DNA of 27,239 nt from an uncultured Alistipes sp. (GTDB lineage: Bacteria; Bacteroidota; Bacteroidia; Bacteroidales; Rikenellaceae). The stretch is taken from NCBI GenBank assembly GCA_900553175.1, contig USCH01000021.1, positions 1 through 27,239 on the forward strand, written 5' to 3'. The notes below the pieces were generated by a model that worked only from the letters and a program-made list of their open reading frames with translations, ran no database searches and was not told the origin of the DNA. Positions 1 to 7,853 of this stretch are shown here, piece after piece. Numbering within the stretch: position 1 is the first letter of the stretch; every line of letters starts with the position of its first letter. Made by a program: the position numbers and the translations under genes.

Positions 1-168
1 TATTCGCGGGTCGCCGGACCCCAATGGCTCTGCGCATGTGTGCGGTCGTTCCATCAAAAAGCGCAGCTGCGAACAACATTATCCCATATTTCAGGTTATA
101 AAGCGTGCTATTCGCGGGTCGCCGGACCCCAATGGCTCTGCGCATGTGTGCGGCGTCTGCTCGGCCGT
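1..168. repeat. Partial tandem repeat, 108-base period, beyond the argH stop
   Basis: Positions 1-45 and 109-153 are identical over 45 bases, giving a period of 108. The second copy ends 15 bases before the argH stop codon. The window begins inside the first copy, so the array may continue to the left. Each 45-base copy contains a short inverted repeat (gggtc, four bases, gaccc). The spacer holds the palindrome cgcagctgcg (62-71), next to five A residues (56-60). Read on the minus strand this is a short stem followed by CTTTTT, a weak candidate terminator for the arginine operon. No gene is seen here. Confidence 0.8.
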
Positions 169-1479
169 TCAGGTGCGGTCGGGAGCCGCGAACTCCTCCA
201 TGACCCGCTCCATCTTTTCGCGGATGCGGTCGGTGCAGAGGTTGCCGATGCTGCCCGCATGGGTGTGGCGCACCTCGCGCACGGGGCGGTATTCGCCCGT
301 CTCGACGGCCCGGCCCACGCGGCGGTAGGCCTCGCGGAACGGCACGCCCTGCAAAACCATCCGGTTGACCTCCTCGACCGTGAAGAGGTAGTCGTAGCGC
401 GGGTCGTCCAGTATGTGTTCGTTCACGCGCAGGCGCCCCACCATGAAGGCGCACATCGCCAGCGTGCGGCGGATTTCGGTCATCGCCGGGAAGAGGATGT
501 CCTTGAGCAGCTGCATGTCGCGGTGGTAGCCCGCGGGCAGGTTGGCCGTCAGCAGGGCGATTTCGTTGGGCACGGCCTGGAGACGGTTGCAGCGGCCGCG
601 GATCATCTCGAAGACGTCGGGGTTCTTCTTGTGGGGCATGATGCTCGATCCGGTGGTCAGCTCGTCGGGCAGCGACACGAAGCCGAAATTCTGGCTCATC
701 ATCAGGCAGCAGTCCATGGCCAGACGCCCCACGGTGGCCGCCACGGCCGCGATGGCATTGGCGGCGGCCCGCTCGCTCTTGCCCCGGCTCATCTGGGCCG
801 CCACGACGTTGTAGTGCAGCTCGGCAAAGCCCAGCAGGCGGGTGGTCAGCTCGCGGTCGAGCGGGAACGACGAGCCGTAGCCCGCGGCCGAGCCCAGCGG
901 ATTCTGGTCGGCGATGCGCCAGGCCGCCGCCACCAGACGCAGGTCGTCGACCAGCGTTTCGGCATAGGCGCCGAACCAGAGCCCGAACGACGAGGGCATG
1001 GCCACCTGCAAATGGGTGTAGCCCGGCATGAGCACCTCGCGGTAGCGTTCGCTCTGCTCCTGCAGGCGGTCGAAAAGCGCCCGCGTGTCGCGGGCGACGG
1101 CCCGCAGCTCGTCGCGCAGGTATAGTTTCAGGTCGACCAGAACCTGGTCGTTGCGCGAGCGGCCCGAATGGATCTTCTTGCCCGCCTCGCCCAGCCGCCG
1201 CGTGAGCAGCAGCTCGACCTGGGAGTGGATGTCCTCGGTGCCGGGCTCGATCTCGAAGCGCCCGGCCTCGATCTCGGCGGCGATGTCGCACAGCCCGGCG
1301 TCGAGCGTGCGGAACTCGCCGGCCGTCAGCAGTCCGATCCGTTCGAGCATGGCGATGTGCGCCCGCGACCCCTGCACGTCGTAGCGGGCCAGCCGCATGT
1401 CCAGCTCGCGGTCGTCGCCCACGGTGTACTCCTCGATCATCCGGTCGGGTTCGAACCCCTTATCCCACAGTTTTGCCAT
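169..1479 (-). CDS. argH: Argininosuccinate lyase (ArgH)
   Basis: Cleaves argininosuccinate to arginine and fumarate, the last step of arginine synthesis in the cytoplasm. The 436-residue protein belongs to the fumarase/aspartase superfamily. The lyase signature GSSIMPHKKNPD lies at about residues 277-288, in the mobile loop that carries the catalytic serine. The substrate-binding stretch KKIHSGRSRNDQV is at about 101-113, and MPGYTHLQVAMPSS at about 151-164. I chose the start beginning MAKLWDKGF because the family alignment starts there; the frame stays open further upstream, but that part reads over argE'. The start overlaps the 3' end of the upstream desuccinylase gene by 20 bases, so the two are probably translationally coupled. 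It is the last gene of the arginine train. The length is slightly short for the family (about 450-460) but all core motifs are present. Confidence 0.96.
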   Translation of the reverse strand: MAKLWDKGFEPDRMIEEYTVGDDRELDMRLARYDVQGSRAHIAMLERIGLLTAGEFRTLDAGLCDIAAEIEAGRFEIEPGTEDIHSQVELLLTRRLGEAGKKIHSGRSRNDQVLVDLKLYLRDELRAVARDTRALFDRLQEQSERYREVLMPGYTHLQVAMPSSFGLWFGAYAETLVDDLRLVAAAWRIADQNPLGSAAGYGSSFPLDRELTTRLLGFAELHYNVVAAQMSRGKSERAAANAIAAVAATVGRLAMDCCLMMSQNFGFVSLPDELTTGSSIMPHKKNPDVFEMIRGRCNRLQAVPNEIALLTANLPAGYHRDMQLLKDILFPAMTEIRRTLAMCAFMVGRLRVNEHILDDPRYDYLFTVEEVNRMVLQGVPFREAYRRVGRAVETGEYRPVREVRHTHAGSIGNLCTDRIREKMERVMEEFAAPDRT

Positions 1480-2548
1480 ATTCTTCAGCCAGTTTTTCGA
1501 TGAAACGTTCGTACAATTCGATTCCCTCGCCGATTTCGGAGAGGTGCACGTATTCGTCGGCCGCATGCGAGCGGGCCGAGTCGCCCGGACCCATCTTGAG
1601 CGACGGAAAGGGCATGAGCGCCATGTCCGACGTGGTGGGCGAGACATAGGTGCGGCGTCCGCAGGCCGCGGCGGCGCGGAAGAGCGGATGCGAGGCGTCG
1701 AGCGCCGAGGCGCGGATGCGCGTCGAGCGGGGCACGGCGTCGGCCCGGAGCGTGCGGCGCAGCCGTTCGACGGTCTCCTCGTTGGTGTAGGCGTCGGTCG
1801 TGCGGACGTCGACCACGTAGCGGCAGATGTCGGGCACCACGTTGTGCTGCGTGCCCGCCTCGATCTGCGTCACGGCGATGCCCACGGGCCCCAGCAGCGG
1901 CGATTCGCGCTCGAAGCGCAGCGCGCGCAGGCGGGCGATGTCGTCCAGGGCGATGTAGAGGGCGTTGACCCCTTCGCCGCGGGCCGCATGGCCGCTGCGT
2001 CCGCGGGCCGTGCAGTCGAGCACCACCAGACCCCGTTCGCCCACGGCGGCCTGCATCGAGGTGGGCTCGCCCACGATGGCCATGTCGATGCGCCCCAGCG
2101 CGGGCAGCAGCTGCCGCAGGCCCCCCTCGCCCGAACACTCCTCCTCGGCCGCGAGGGCCAGTACGAGGTTGAAGGGCAGCGCCCGTCCGCGCAGGGCGAG
2201 GAATGTTTCCGTGAGGGCGACCGCCGAGGCTCCCGCGTCGTTGCTGCCCAGCCCGTAGAGCCGGCCGTTCTCGATCGAGGGGTCGTAGGGGTCGCGCGTG
2301 TAGGAGGCTGCGGGGCGCACCGTGTCGTGGTGCGAGCAGAGGAGCAGCGTCGGCCGTGCGGGGTCGAAGTCCGGGGCTGCGGCCCGGACGTTGTTGCCCG
2401 CCCGTTCGGGCCGGCATCCGTGCGCGGCGAGGAAGTCGTGGAGCAGCGCGGCCGTGCCCTCCTCTCCGCGCGAGGGCGAGGGGGTGGCGATGAGGCTGCG
2501 GAGCAGCTCCACGGCCCGTGCGAGGCGTCTGTCGGCGGAGAGGTTCAT
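1460..2548 (-). CDS. argE: M20 metallopeptidase-family deacylase, probable N-succinylcitrulline desuccinylase (ArgE')
   Basis: A 362-residue zinc-dependent M20 amidohydrolase. Metal-site motifs are visible in order: SHHDTV near residue 85, GSNDAG about 30 residues on, the acidic pair in AAEEECSGEGG, GEPTSM, and a C-terminal GPGDSARSHAADEYV with the last metal-binding histidine. In pathways that use an acylornithine transcarbamylase, the acyl group is removed after carbamoylation. The likely substrate is therefore N-succinyl-L-citrulline, giving citrulline for ArgG. The acyl group is inferred from the adjacent argF', not read from this protein. The start ATG lies 50 bases past the argB stop, at the edge of a 16-base tandem repeat. 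The gene overlaps argH by 20 bases. The family also contains DapE and CPG2-like peptidases, but the operon context favours arginine synthesis. Confidence 0.85.
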   Translation of the reverse strand: MNLSADRRLARAVELLRSLIATPSPSRGEEGTAALLHDFLAAHGCRPERAGNNVRAAAPDFDPARPTLLLCSHHDTVRPAASYTRDPYDPSIENGRLYGLGSNDAGASAVALTETFLALRGRALPFNLVLALAAEEECSGEGGLRQLLPALGRIDMAIVGEPTSMQAAVGERGLVVLDCTARGRSGHAARGEGVNALYIALDDIARLRALRFERESPLLGPVGIAVTQIEAGTQHNVVPDICRYVVDVRTTDAYTNEETVERLRRTLRADAVPRSTRIRASALDASHPLFRAAAACGRRTYVSPTTSDMALMPFPSLKMGPGDSARSHAADEYVHLSEIGEGIELYERFIEKLAEEYGKTVG

Positions 2549-2579
2549 CGGCGTCGGGGTTTGTCGGCGTTGGGGTTTG
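2548..2579. repeat. Two-copy 16-base tandem repeat in the argB-argE' spacer
   Basis: Units tcggcgtcggggtttg (2548-2563) and tcggcgttggggtttg (2564-2579) differ at one base; a truncated third unit (tcggcg) follows. The array starts on the first base of the argE' start codon and fills most of the 50-base spacer after argB, so a change in copy number would alter the coupling distance between the two genes. Confidence 0.75.
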
Positions 2580-2598
2580 TCGGCGGGGCGATGGGCGG

Positions 2599-3384
2599 TC
2601 ATCGGGCCGGGGCGGGCCGGACGACGGTCCCCGCTTCGGCGGACGGGAGGTCGTCGGCATGCCGGATGGCGACGCTCGCCACCCCGTCGGCGACGGCCCG
2701 GAGCGCATTTTCGATTTTGGGGATCATTCCCTTCGACACGGCGCCTTCGGCGCGCAGGGCGGCGAACGTGGCGGGCGTTATTTCGCGGATCACGCTCCGC
2801 TCGTCGCCGGGGTCGCGCAGCACGCCCCGTCTCTCGAAGCAGAAGACCAGATCGGTCGGCGCGAGGCGGGCCGCCGCCACGGCTACGGCCGAAGCCACGC
2901 TGTCGGCGTTGCAGTTGAGCAGCGTGCCCCGCCCGTCGTGCATGATGGCCGAAAGGACGGGGACGAGGCCGGCATCCAGCAGCCGCCCGAGCAGCCGCTC
3001 GTCGACGCGCCCGATGTCGCCCACGAAGCCGTAGTCGACGGGCTCGGGTGCGCGGCGGCGGGCCGTGACGATGTTTCCGTCGGCGCCCGACAGCCCGAGG
3101 GCGTTGCACCCTGCGGCCTGCAATCCGGCGACGATCTGCTTGTTGACCAGCCCGGCGTAGACCATCGTCACCACGTCGAGCGTCCCTTTGTCGGTGATGC
3201 GGCGCCCGTCGACCATGCGCACCTCCAGCTCCAGCCGTTCGGCCAGCCGCGTGGCCAGTTTGCCGCCGCCGTGGACGAGGATTTTCGGCCCCTCCAGCGC
3301 GGCGAAGGCCGCAAGAAAGCGCCCGAGGGCCGCGGGGTCGTCGATGACGTTGCCGCCGATCTTCACAACCGTGATCCGTTCCAT
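2599..3384 (-). CDS. argB: N-acetyl/N-succinylglutamate kinase (ArgB)
   Basis: Phosphorylates the gamma-carboxylate of N-acylglutamate with ATP, the second step of the acylated arginine route. The 261-residue amino acid kinase fold shows the N-terminal phosphate loop VVKIGGNV (lysine about residue 8), the glycine-rich VHGGGKLA at 37-44, GLSGADG in the middle, and the C-terminal GMIPKIENAL before the ATP-binding lysine region. The length matches the short dimeric enzymes of the E. coli type. The extra N-terminal helix that forms the arginine-sensitive hexamer in other NAGKs is absent, since the chain begins five residues before the first strand motif. The start ATG is followed by a two-base gap to the argF' stop. 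The substrate is probably N-succinylglutamate here, inferred from the neighbouring transcarbamylase. Confidence 0.94.
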   Translation of the reverse strand: MERITVVKIGGNVIDDPAALGRFLAAFAALEGPKILVHGGGKLATRLAERLELEVRMVDGRRITDKGTLDVVTMVYAGLVNKQIVAGLQAAGCNALGLSGADGNIVTARRRAPEPVDYGFVGDIGRVDERLLGRLLDAGLVPVLSAIMHDGRGTLLNCNADSVASAVAVAAARLAPTDLVFCFERRGVLRDPGDERSVIREITPATFAALRAEGAVSKGMIPKIENALRAVADGVASVAIRHADDLPSAEAGTVVRPAPAR

Positions 3385-3386
3385 CG

Positions 3387-4340
3387 TCAGAGGCTTTCCA
3401 GCAGGCGTTTGAGTACGGTCTGGGCCGCGATTTCGCGGTTCGCCGCCTCGGGGATGACCAGCGAGCGCGGCGACTCGATCACCGCGTCGGTGACGATCAT
3501 GTTGCGCCGCACGGGCAGGCAGTGCATGAAGAAGGCGTCGCGGGTCAGGGCCATCTTCTCCTCGTCGACCGTCCAGCTGCGGTCGCACGAGAGCACCTTG
3601 CCGTAGTCGGGGTCGGCCCAGGCGGCCCAGTTCTTGGCATAGACGAAGTCGGCGCCTTCGAGGGCCTTGCGCTGGTCGTACTCGACCCGGGCGCCGCCCA
3701 CGAATTCGGGGGCGAGCTCGTAGCCCTCGGGATGGGTGATGACGAAGTCGTAGCCGGCGGCGTTCATCCACTCGGCGAACGAGTTGGGCACGGCCTGCGG
3801 CAGCGCCCTGGGGTGCGGCGCCCAGGTCATGACGATCTTGGGCCGCGGGGTGCGCTTGTGCTCTTCGATCGTGATGAGGTCGGCGAAGCTTTGCAGCGGG
3901 TGGCGCGTGGCGGCCTCCATCGAGAAGACCGGACGGCCCGAGTGGCGGATGAACTGTTCGAGAATGCGCTCCTCGTAGTCCTCGGCCTTGTCGCGGAAGC
4001 GGGCGAACGAGCGCACGCCGATCACGTCGCAGTAGGAGCCCATGACCGGAATGGCTTCGAGCAGGTGCTCGGCCTTGTCGCCGTCCATGACCACGCCGCG
4101 TTCGGTCTCGAGCTTCCAGGCCCCCTGGTTGACGTCGAGGACCATGACGTTCATGCCCAGATTCATGGCCGCCTTCTGGGTCGAAAGGCGCGTGCGCAGG
4201 CTCGAATCGAAGAAGAGCATGAGCAGCGTGCGGTTGCGGCCCAGATGGGTGTGGGCGAAGCGGTCGCGCTTGATTTCGAGCGCCTCGGCGACGGCTCGGT
4301 CGAGGTCGCCCAGGTCCCCGACGCAGGTGAATTTTCTCAT
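3387..4340 (-). CDS. argF': N-succinylornithine carbamoyltransferase (ArgF')
   Basis: Transfers the carbamoyl group from carbamoyl phosphate to N-succinyl-L-ornithine, giving N-succinylcitrulline. The 317-residue protein has the carbamoyl-phosphate loop SSLRTRLS at about 46-53 and the NQGAWKLETERG stretch with tryptophan 75. It also has the loop MDGDKAEHLLEA, ATRHPLQSFAD, and the C-terminal MHCLPVRRN. This pattern is that of the Bacteroides succinylornithine enzyme as I remember it, not of ordinary OTCase. Residue 90, which discriminates acetyl- from succinylornithine, is alanine. The Bacteroides enzyme has proline there and the Xanthomonas acetylornithine enzyme has glutamate. Lack of glutamate is consistent with succinylornithine use. 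The start codon overlaps the argD stop (ATGA). I am sure of the family; the acyl specificity is inferred. Confidence 0.93.
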   Translation of the reverse strand: MRKFTCVGDLGDLDRAVAEALEIKRDRFAHTHLGRNRTLLMLFFDSSLRTRLSTQKAAMNLGMNVMVLDVNQGAWKLETERGVVMDGDKAEHLLEAIPVMGSYCDVIGVRSFARFRDKAEDYEERILEQFIRHSGRPVFSMEAATRHPLQSFADLITIEEHKRTPRPKIVMTWAPHPRALPQAVPNSFAEWMNAAGYDFVITHPEGYELAPEFVGGARVEYDQRKALEGADFVYAKNWAAWADPDYGKVLSCDRSWTVDEEKMALTRDAFFMHCLPVRRNMIVTDAVIESPRSLVIPEAANREIAAQTVLKRLLESL

Positions 4341-5467
4341 TGTCGTTCGATCGTTTCGTGAAATGCCTCCAGAAAGCGGTCGGCCAGCTCGCGCGTGAGC
4401 GTGAGTGCCGGCAGCAGCCTTACGGTCGAGGCTCCCGCGCCGCCCGTGAAGATGTGTTTTTCGAAGAGGAGCCTGCGGCGCAGTTCGGCGGCCGACCCTT
4501 CGATTTCGATGCCGATCATCAGGCCGCGGCCGCGCACCTCCCTGAGCTGCGGCATGCGGCGCAGCTCCTCCAGCAGGTAGCCGCCCACGGCGGCGGCGTT
4601 CTCCACGAGTCGCTCGCGCTCCATGATGTCGAGCACGGCGATGGCTGCCGCCGCGGCGAGGTGGTTGCCGCCGAAGGTGGTGCCCAGCATGCCGGGCCGC
4701 GCCTCGAAGTGGGGGGCGATCAGCACGCCGCCGATCGGGAAGCCGTTGCCCATGCCTTTGGCCACGGTGATCAGGTCGGGCCGGATCCGTGCGCTTTGGT
4801 GGGCGAAGAAACGCCCCGTGCGGCCGTATCCCGACTGGATTTCGTCCAGAATGAGCTGCGTGCCCGTCTCGGTGGCCGCCGCGCGCAGCGCACGCAGGAA
4901 GTCGTCCGAGGGAGCATGGATGCCCGCCACGCCCTGGATGCCCTCGATGATGACGGCGGCGAACTGGCGGGTGGCCAGCTTGGCGCGCACCGCTTCGATG
5001 TCGCCCAGCGGCACGAATTCGACGTGCGGCGTGCGGTTGAACGGCGCCGAGATCGCGGGGTTGTCCGTCGCCGCCACGGCGCCCGACGTGCGGCCGTGGA
5101 ACGCCCGGCCGAAGGCCAGCACCTTGGCCCGTCCCGTGTGGAACGAGGCTGTCTTCAGGGCGTTCTCGTTGGCTTCGGCCCCCGAGTTGCAGAGAAAGAG
5201 CCGGTAGTCGTCGCAGCCCGACATGCGTCCCAGACGCTCGGCCAGCTGCCGCTGGAGCGAATTTTCGACCGAGTTGGAGTAGAATCCCAGCCGGGCGACC
5301 TGCTCGCTGACGGCCCGCACGTAGTCGGGGTGGGCGTGGCCCACCGAGATGACGGCATGTCCGCCGTAGAGGTCGAGGTACTCGGTGTCCGCCGCGTCGT
5401 AGACGAAGTTGCCCGCGCCCCGCACGGGTTCCACCGGATAGAGGCTGTATACGTTGAAAAGTTCCAT
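4337..5467 (-). CDS. argD: N-acyl(succinyl)ornithine aminotransferase (ArgD)
   Basis: PLP-dependent class III aminotransferase that converts N-acylglutamate semialdehyde to N-acylornithine with glutamate as amino donor. In the 376-residue protein, NSGAEANENALK (94-105) binds the cofactor phosphate. LDEIQSGYGRTG carries the PLP-pyridine aspartate (about residue 208), and TVAKGMGNG carries the Schiff-base lysine (about 237). The start beginning MELFNVYSLYPV matches the family N terminus. The frame is open another 64 codons upstream, but that part reads through the hairpin insert and is not credible protein. The stop overlaps the argF' start. The gene is separated from argC by 210 bases, unlike the other tight junctions in this operon. 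The succinyl assignment is inferred from argF'. Confidence 0.94.
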   Translation of the reverse strand: MELFNVYSLYPVEPVRGAGNFVYDAADTEYLDLYGGHAVISVGHAHPDYVRAVSEQVARLGFYSNSVENSLQRQLAERLGRMSGCDDYRLFLCNSGAEANENALKTASFHTGRAKVLAFGRAFHGRTSGAVAATDNPAISAPFNRTPHVEFVPLGDIEAVRAKLATRQFAAVIIEGIQGVAGIHAPSDDFLRALRAAATETGTQLILDEIQSGYGRTGRFFAHQSARIRPDLITVAKGMGNGFPIGGVLIAPHFEARPGMLGTTFGGNHLAAAAAIAVLDIMERERLVENAAAVGGYLLEELRRMPQLREVRGRGLMIGIEIEGSAAELRRRLLFEKHIFTGGAGASTVRLLPALTLTRELADRFLEAFHETIERQ

Positions 5468-5471
5468 CGTT

Positions 5472-5686
5472 CGCGTTTTCAGAAAGCGATTATCTATTTG
5501 TGCGTACTGACGGTCCGATTTTCTGAACGGTTGCCGGTCCGCACCCGAAGTCCCCTCCGAGGAGGGGATTTCGGGGAGGGTCAGACCTGTAAACGCGGCC
5601 TGAGGCCGCGGGCGACACCCATCGGATGAGATGATTGCATGCCGGTAACATGGGACCATTGGAATGTATCCGCGTTTTCAGAAAGC
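5472..5686. repeat. 183-base hairpin insert flanked by a 16-base direct duplication (argC-argD junction)
   Basis: The 16-base sequence cgcgttttcagaaagc occurs at 5472-5487, just before the argD start, and again at 5671-5686, spanning the argC stop codon. Between the copies lie 183 bases (5488-5670) with no gene. They carry two strong hairpins: 15-base-pair arms around a two-base loop at 5544-5575 (one wobble pair), and the perfect interrupted palindrome cgcggcct-g-aggccgcg at 5594-5610. Removing one duplicate plus the insert would leave argC and argD about 11 bases apart, like the other junctions. The arrangement resembles a small non-autonomous element with a target-site duplication, though no convincing terminal inverted repeats are seen. 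Confidence 0.7.
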
Positions 5687-6640
5687 CGAAGCCTTGAGTT
5701 TCAGTCCTGTCGTCTCGTCGAGTCCGAACAGGAGGTTCATGTTCTGCACGGCCTGCCCCGACGCGCCTTTCAGCAGGTTGTCGATGGCGGCGACGATATG
5801 CACCGTGTCGCCGTGTCGGGTGACATGCAGGAGTGCGCGGTTGGTGTTCACCGCCTGCTTGAGGTCGACCTCGCGCCGGGTGGCGAGGGTGAAGGGCGCC
5901 GTGCGGTAGAAGTCGTCGTAGAGGCTCCGCACCTCCTCCTCCGCGAGGTCGCAGCGGGTGTAGACGCTGGCCAGAATGCCGCGTGCGAAGTCGCCGCGCA
6001 GGGGCACGAAGTTCACCCGGCCGCCCCACGAGGGGTCGAGCCCCCGCAGCGTGCGTTCGATTTCGGCCAGATGCTGGTGCGTGAAGGCCTTGTAGACCGA
6101 CAGGTTGTCCGTGCGCCAGCTGAAATGGGTCGTGGCCGAGGGTTTCACTCCGGCGCCCGTCGAACCCGTCACGGCCGTCACGTGCACTTCGTCGCGCAGG
6201 GCGCCCGCCGCGGCCAGCGGCAGCAGCGAGAGCTGGATCGCCGTGGCGAAGCAGCCGGGGTTGGCCACGCGCCGGGCCCGGCGGATGCGGTCGCGGTTCA
6301 TTTCGGGCAGTCCGTAGACGAATCCGCACGACTCGTCGCGGAAATCCTGCGCCAGGTCGATGATCCGGAGCTCCGCCGGCACCTCGCGCTCCGAGAGCCA
6401 CGTGCGGCTCTTTCCGTGCGCCGAGCAGAGAAAAACGACGTCGGCCGCCTCCAGGTCGTAGTCCGCCGCGAACCGCATTTCGGTTTCGCCCTCCAGACCG
6501 CCGTGGACCTCCGCGAGGCGGTTGCCCGCGTTGGAGGTGCTGTGGACGAAGGCGATTTCGGCCTCGGGGTGGTTCACGAGCAGGCGGATGAGCTCGCCGG
6601 CCGTATATCCGGCTCCGCCGATGATGCCGACGCGGATCAT
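5678..6640 (-). CDS. argC: N-acetyl/N-succinyl-gamma-glutamyl-phosphate reductase (ArgC)
   Basis: Reduces N-acylglutamyl phosphate to the semialdehyde with NADPH. The 320-residue protein has the N-terminal Rossmann loop GIIGGAGYTAGEL (6-18) and the active-site motif VANPGCFATA with catalytic cysteine about residue 130. Further along are GSTGAGVKPS and an HQHLAEIE segment with the conserved histidine. The start beginning MIRVGIIGG places the nucleotide loop where the family has it. The start overlaps the argG stop by four bases (ATGA). The stop codon lies inside one copy of the 16-base direct repeat that brackets the insert before argD. Confidence 0.95.
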   Translation of the reverse strand: MIRVGIIGGAGYTAGELIRLLVNHPEAEIAFVHSTSNAGNRLAEVHGGLEGETEMRFAADYDLEAADVVFLCSAHGKSRTWLSEREVPAELRIIDLAQDFRDESCGFVYGLPEMNRDRIRRARRVANPGCFATAIQLSLLPLAAAGALRDEVHVTAVTGSTGAGVKPSATTHFSWRTDNLSVYKAFTHQHLAEIERTLRGLDPSWGGRVNFVPLRGDFARGILASVYTRCDLAEEEVRSLYDDFYRTAPFTLATRREVDLKQAVNTNRALLHVTRHGDTVHIVAAIDNLLKGASGQAVQNMNLLFGLDETTGLKLKASAF

Positions 6641-7839
6641 TTGCCGTTGCGTTTCTGAACGTTGAACCAGATCTTCATCGGATTGCCCAGAATCTTCGTG
6701 AAGCCCTTCACGTCGTCGGCCGTCCAGGCCCGGTTCACCTCGCCGTACTGGCCGAAGTCGGTCTTCATCAGATCGTAGGACGAGTCGACGCCCACGAGCG
6801 TGTAGCAGCGCGGCCGGAGGATCAGCTCCACCTCGCCCGTGACGTTGCGCTGCGAACTCTCGAGCATCGCCTCGATGTCGCGCATGACGGGGTCGAGATA
6901 CTGGGCCTCGTGGAGGAACATGCCGTACCAGGTGGCCACCTGCTCCTTCCAGTAGAGCTGCCACTTGGTGAGCGTGTGCTTTTCGAGCATCCGGTGGGCG
7001 GCGATGATGAGCATCGGCGCGGCGGCCTCGAAGCCTACGCGGCCCTTGATGCCGATGATCGTGTCGCCGATGTGCATGTCGCGGCCGATGCCGTAGCGCG
7101 AGCCGATGGCCTCGACGGCGCGGATGGCTTCGACCTTGTCGGCGTAGGGACGCCCGTTGACGGCCTCGATCTCGCCGGCCCGGAACGCGATCCGGAGCCG
7201 CTCCTCGCCCTGTGCCTCGATCTGGCTCGGGTAGGCCTCCTCGGGAAGCGTCTCCTCGGAGCGGAGCGTCTCCTTGCCGCCGATCGAGGTGCCCCACAGG
7301 CCCTTGTTGATCGAATACTCCATCTTGCGGAAGTCGGCTTCGAAGCCGTGCCGCCGGAGGTAGTCGATTTCGTATTCGCGCGTGAGGGTCATGTCGCGCG
7401 TCGGGGTGATGATCTCGATTTCGGGGGCCAGAATCTGGAACGTCAGGTCGAAACGCACCTGGTCGTTGCCCGCTCCGGTCGATCCGTGGGCCACGGCGTC
7501 GGCGCCGATGCGTTTGGCGTATTCGATGATGGCGATGGCCTGGAAGATGCGCTCCGACGAGACCGAAATGGGGTAGGTGCCGTTGCGCAGGATGTCGCCC
7601 CAGACCATGTAGCGGATGCTCTTTTCGTAATACTCCTGCTCGATGTCGAGCGTGGCGTGCTTCACGGCGCCCAGCGCCAGCGCGCGCTGTTCGATGCGTT
7701 CGAGTTCGGCCTGCGTGAAGCCGCCCGTGTTGGCGATGGCGGTGTAGACGTCGCAGCCCTTCTCCTCGGAGAGGTATTTCGCGCAGAACGAGGTGTCCAG
7801 ACCGCCGCTGAACGCCAGCACGACTTTTTTCTTTTCCAT
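6637..7839 (-). CDS. argG: Argininosuccinate synthase (ArgG)
   Basis: Joins citrulline and aspartate with ATP to make argininosuccinate. The 400-residue protein has the N-type PP-loop LAFSGGLDTSF near residues 8-18. Other motifs are AHGSTGAGNDQVRFD in the middle, the citrulline/aspartate-binding region around YSINKGLWGTSIGG, and a C-terminal segment ending in the argC overlap. Two starts are possible. The one chosen begins MEKKKVVLAFSGG and fits the family N terminus. A second ATG 18 bases upstream (7857) would add MKNDRN and would overlap the GNAT stop as ATGA, in the style of other junctions here; it may be the true translational start. Function is certain; only the start is open. Confidence 0.95.
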   Translation of the reverse strand: MEKKKVVLAFSGGLDTSFCAKYLSEEKGCDVYTAIANTGGFTQAELERIEQRALALGAVKHATLDIEQEYYEKSIRYMVWGDILRNGTYPISVSSERIFQAIAIIEYAKRIGADAVAHGSTGAGNDQVRFDLTFQILAPEIEIITPTRDMTLTREYEIDYLRRHGFEADFRKMEYSINKGLWGTSIGGKETLRSEETLPEEAYPSQIEAQGEERLRIAFRAGEIEAVNGRPYADKVEAIRAVEAIGSRYGIGRDMHIGDTIIGIKGRVGFEAAAPMLIIAAHRMLEKHTLTKWQLYWKEQVATWYGMFLHEAQYLDPVMRDIEAMLESSQRNVTGEVELILRPRCYTLVGVDSSYDLMKTDFGQYGEVNRAWTADDVKGFTKILGNPMKIWFNVQKRNGK

Positions 7840-7853
7840 ATTTCGATCGTTTT

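Noticed and set aside
7..168. CRISPR array suggested by identical repeats at the window start
   Set aside because: Only two copies are visible, the 45-base repeat is spaced by 63 bases, and there are no cas genes. The pattern is a tandem duplication.
40..1125. Long plus-strand open frame opposite argH, and many similar ones opposite the other GC-rich minus-strand genes
   Set aside because: High GC at third positions removes stops from antisense frames. The translations are rich in Arg, Ala, His and Gly with no family pattern, while the opposite strand encodes clear enzymes.
5468..5659. N-terminal extension of argD through the hairpin insert
   Set aside because: The family N terminus begins at MELFNVYSLY, and the extension simply translates the repeat region.
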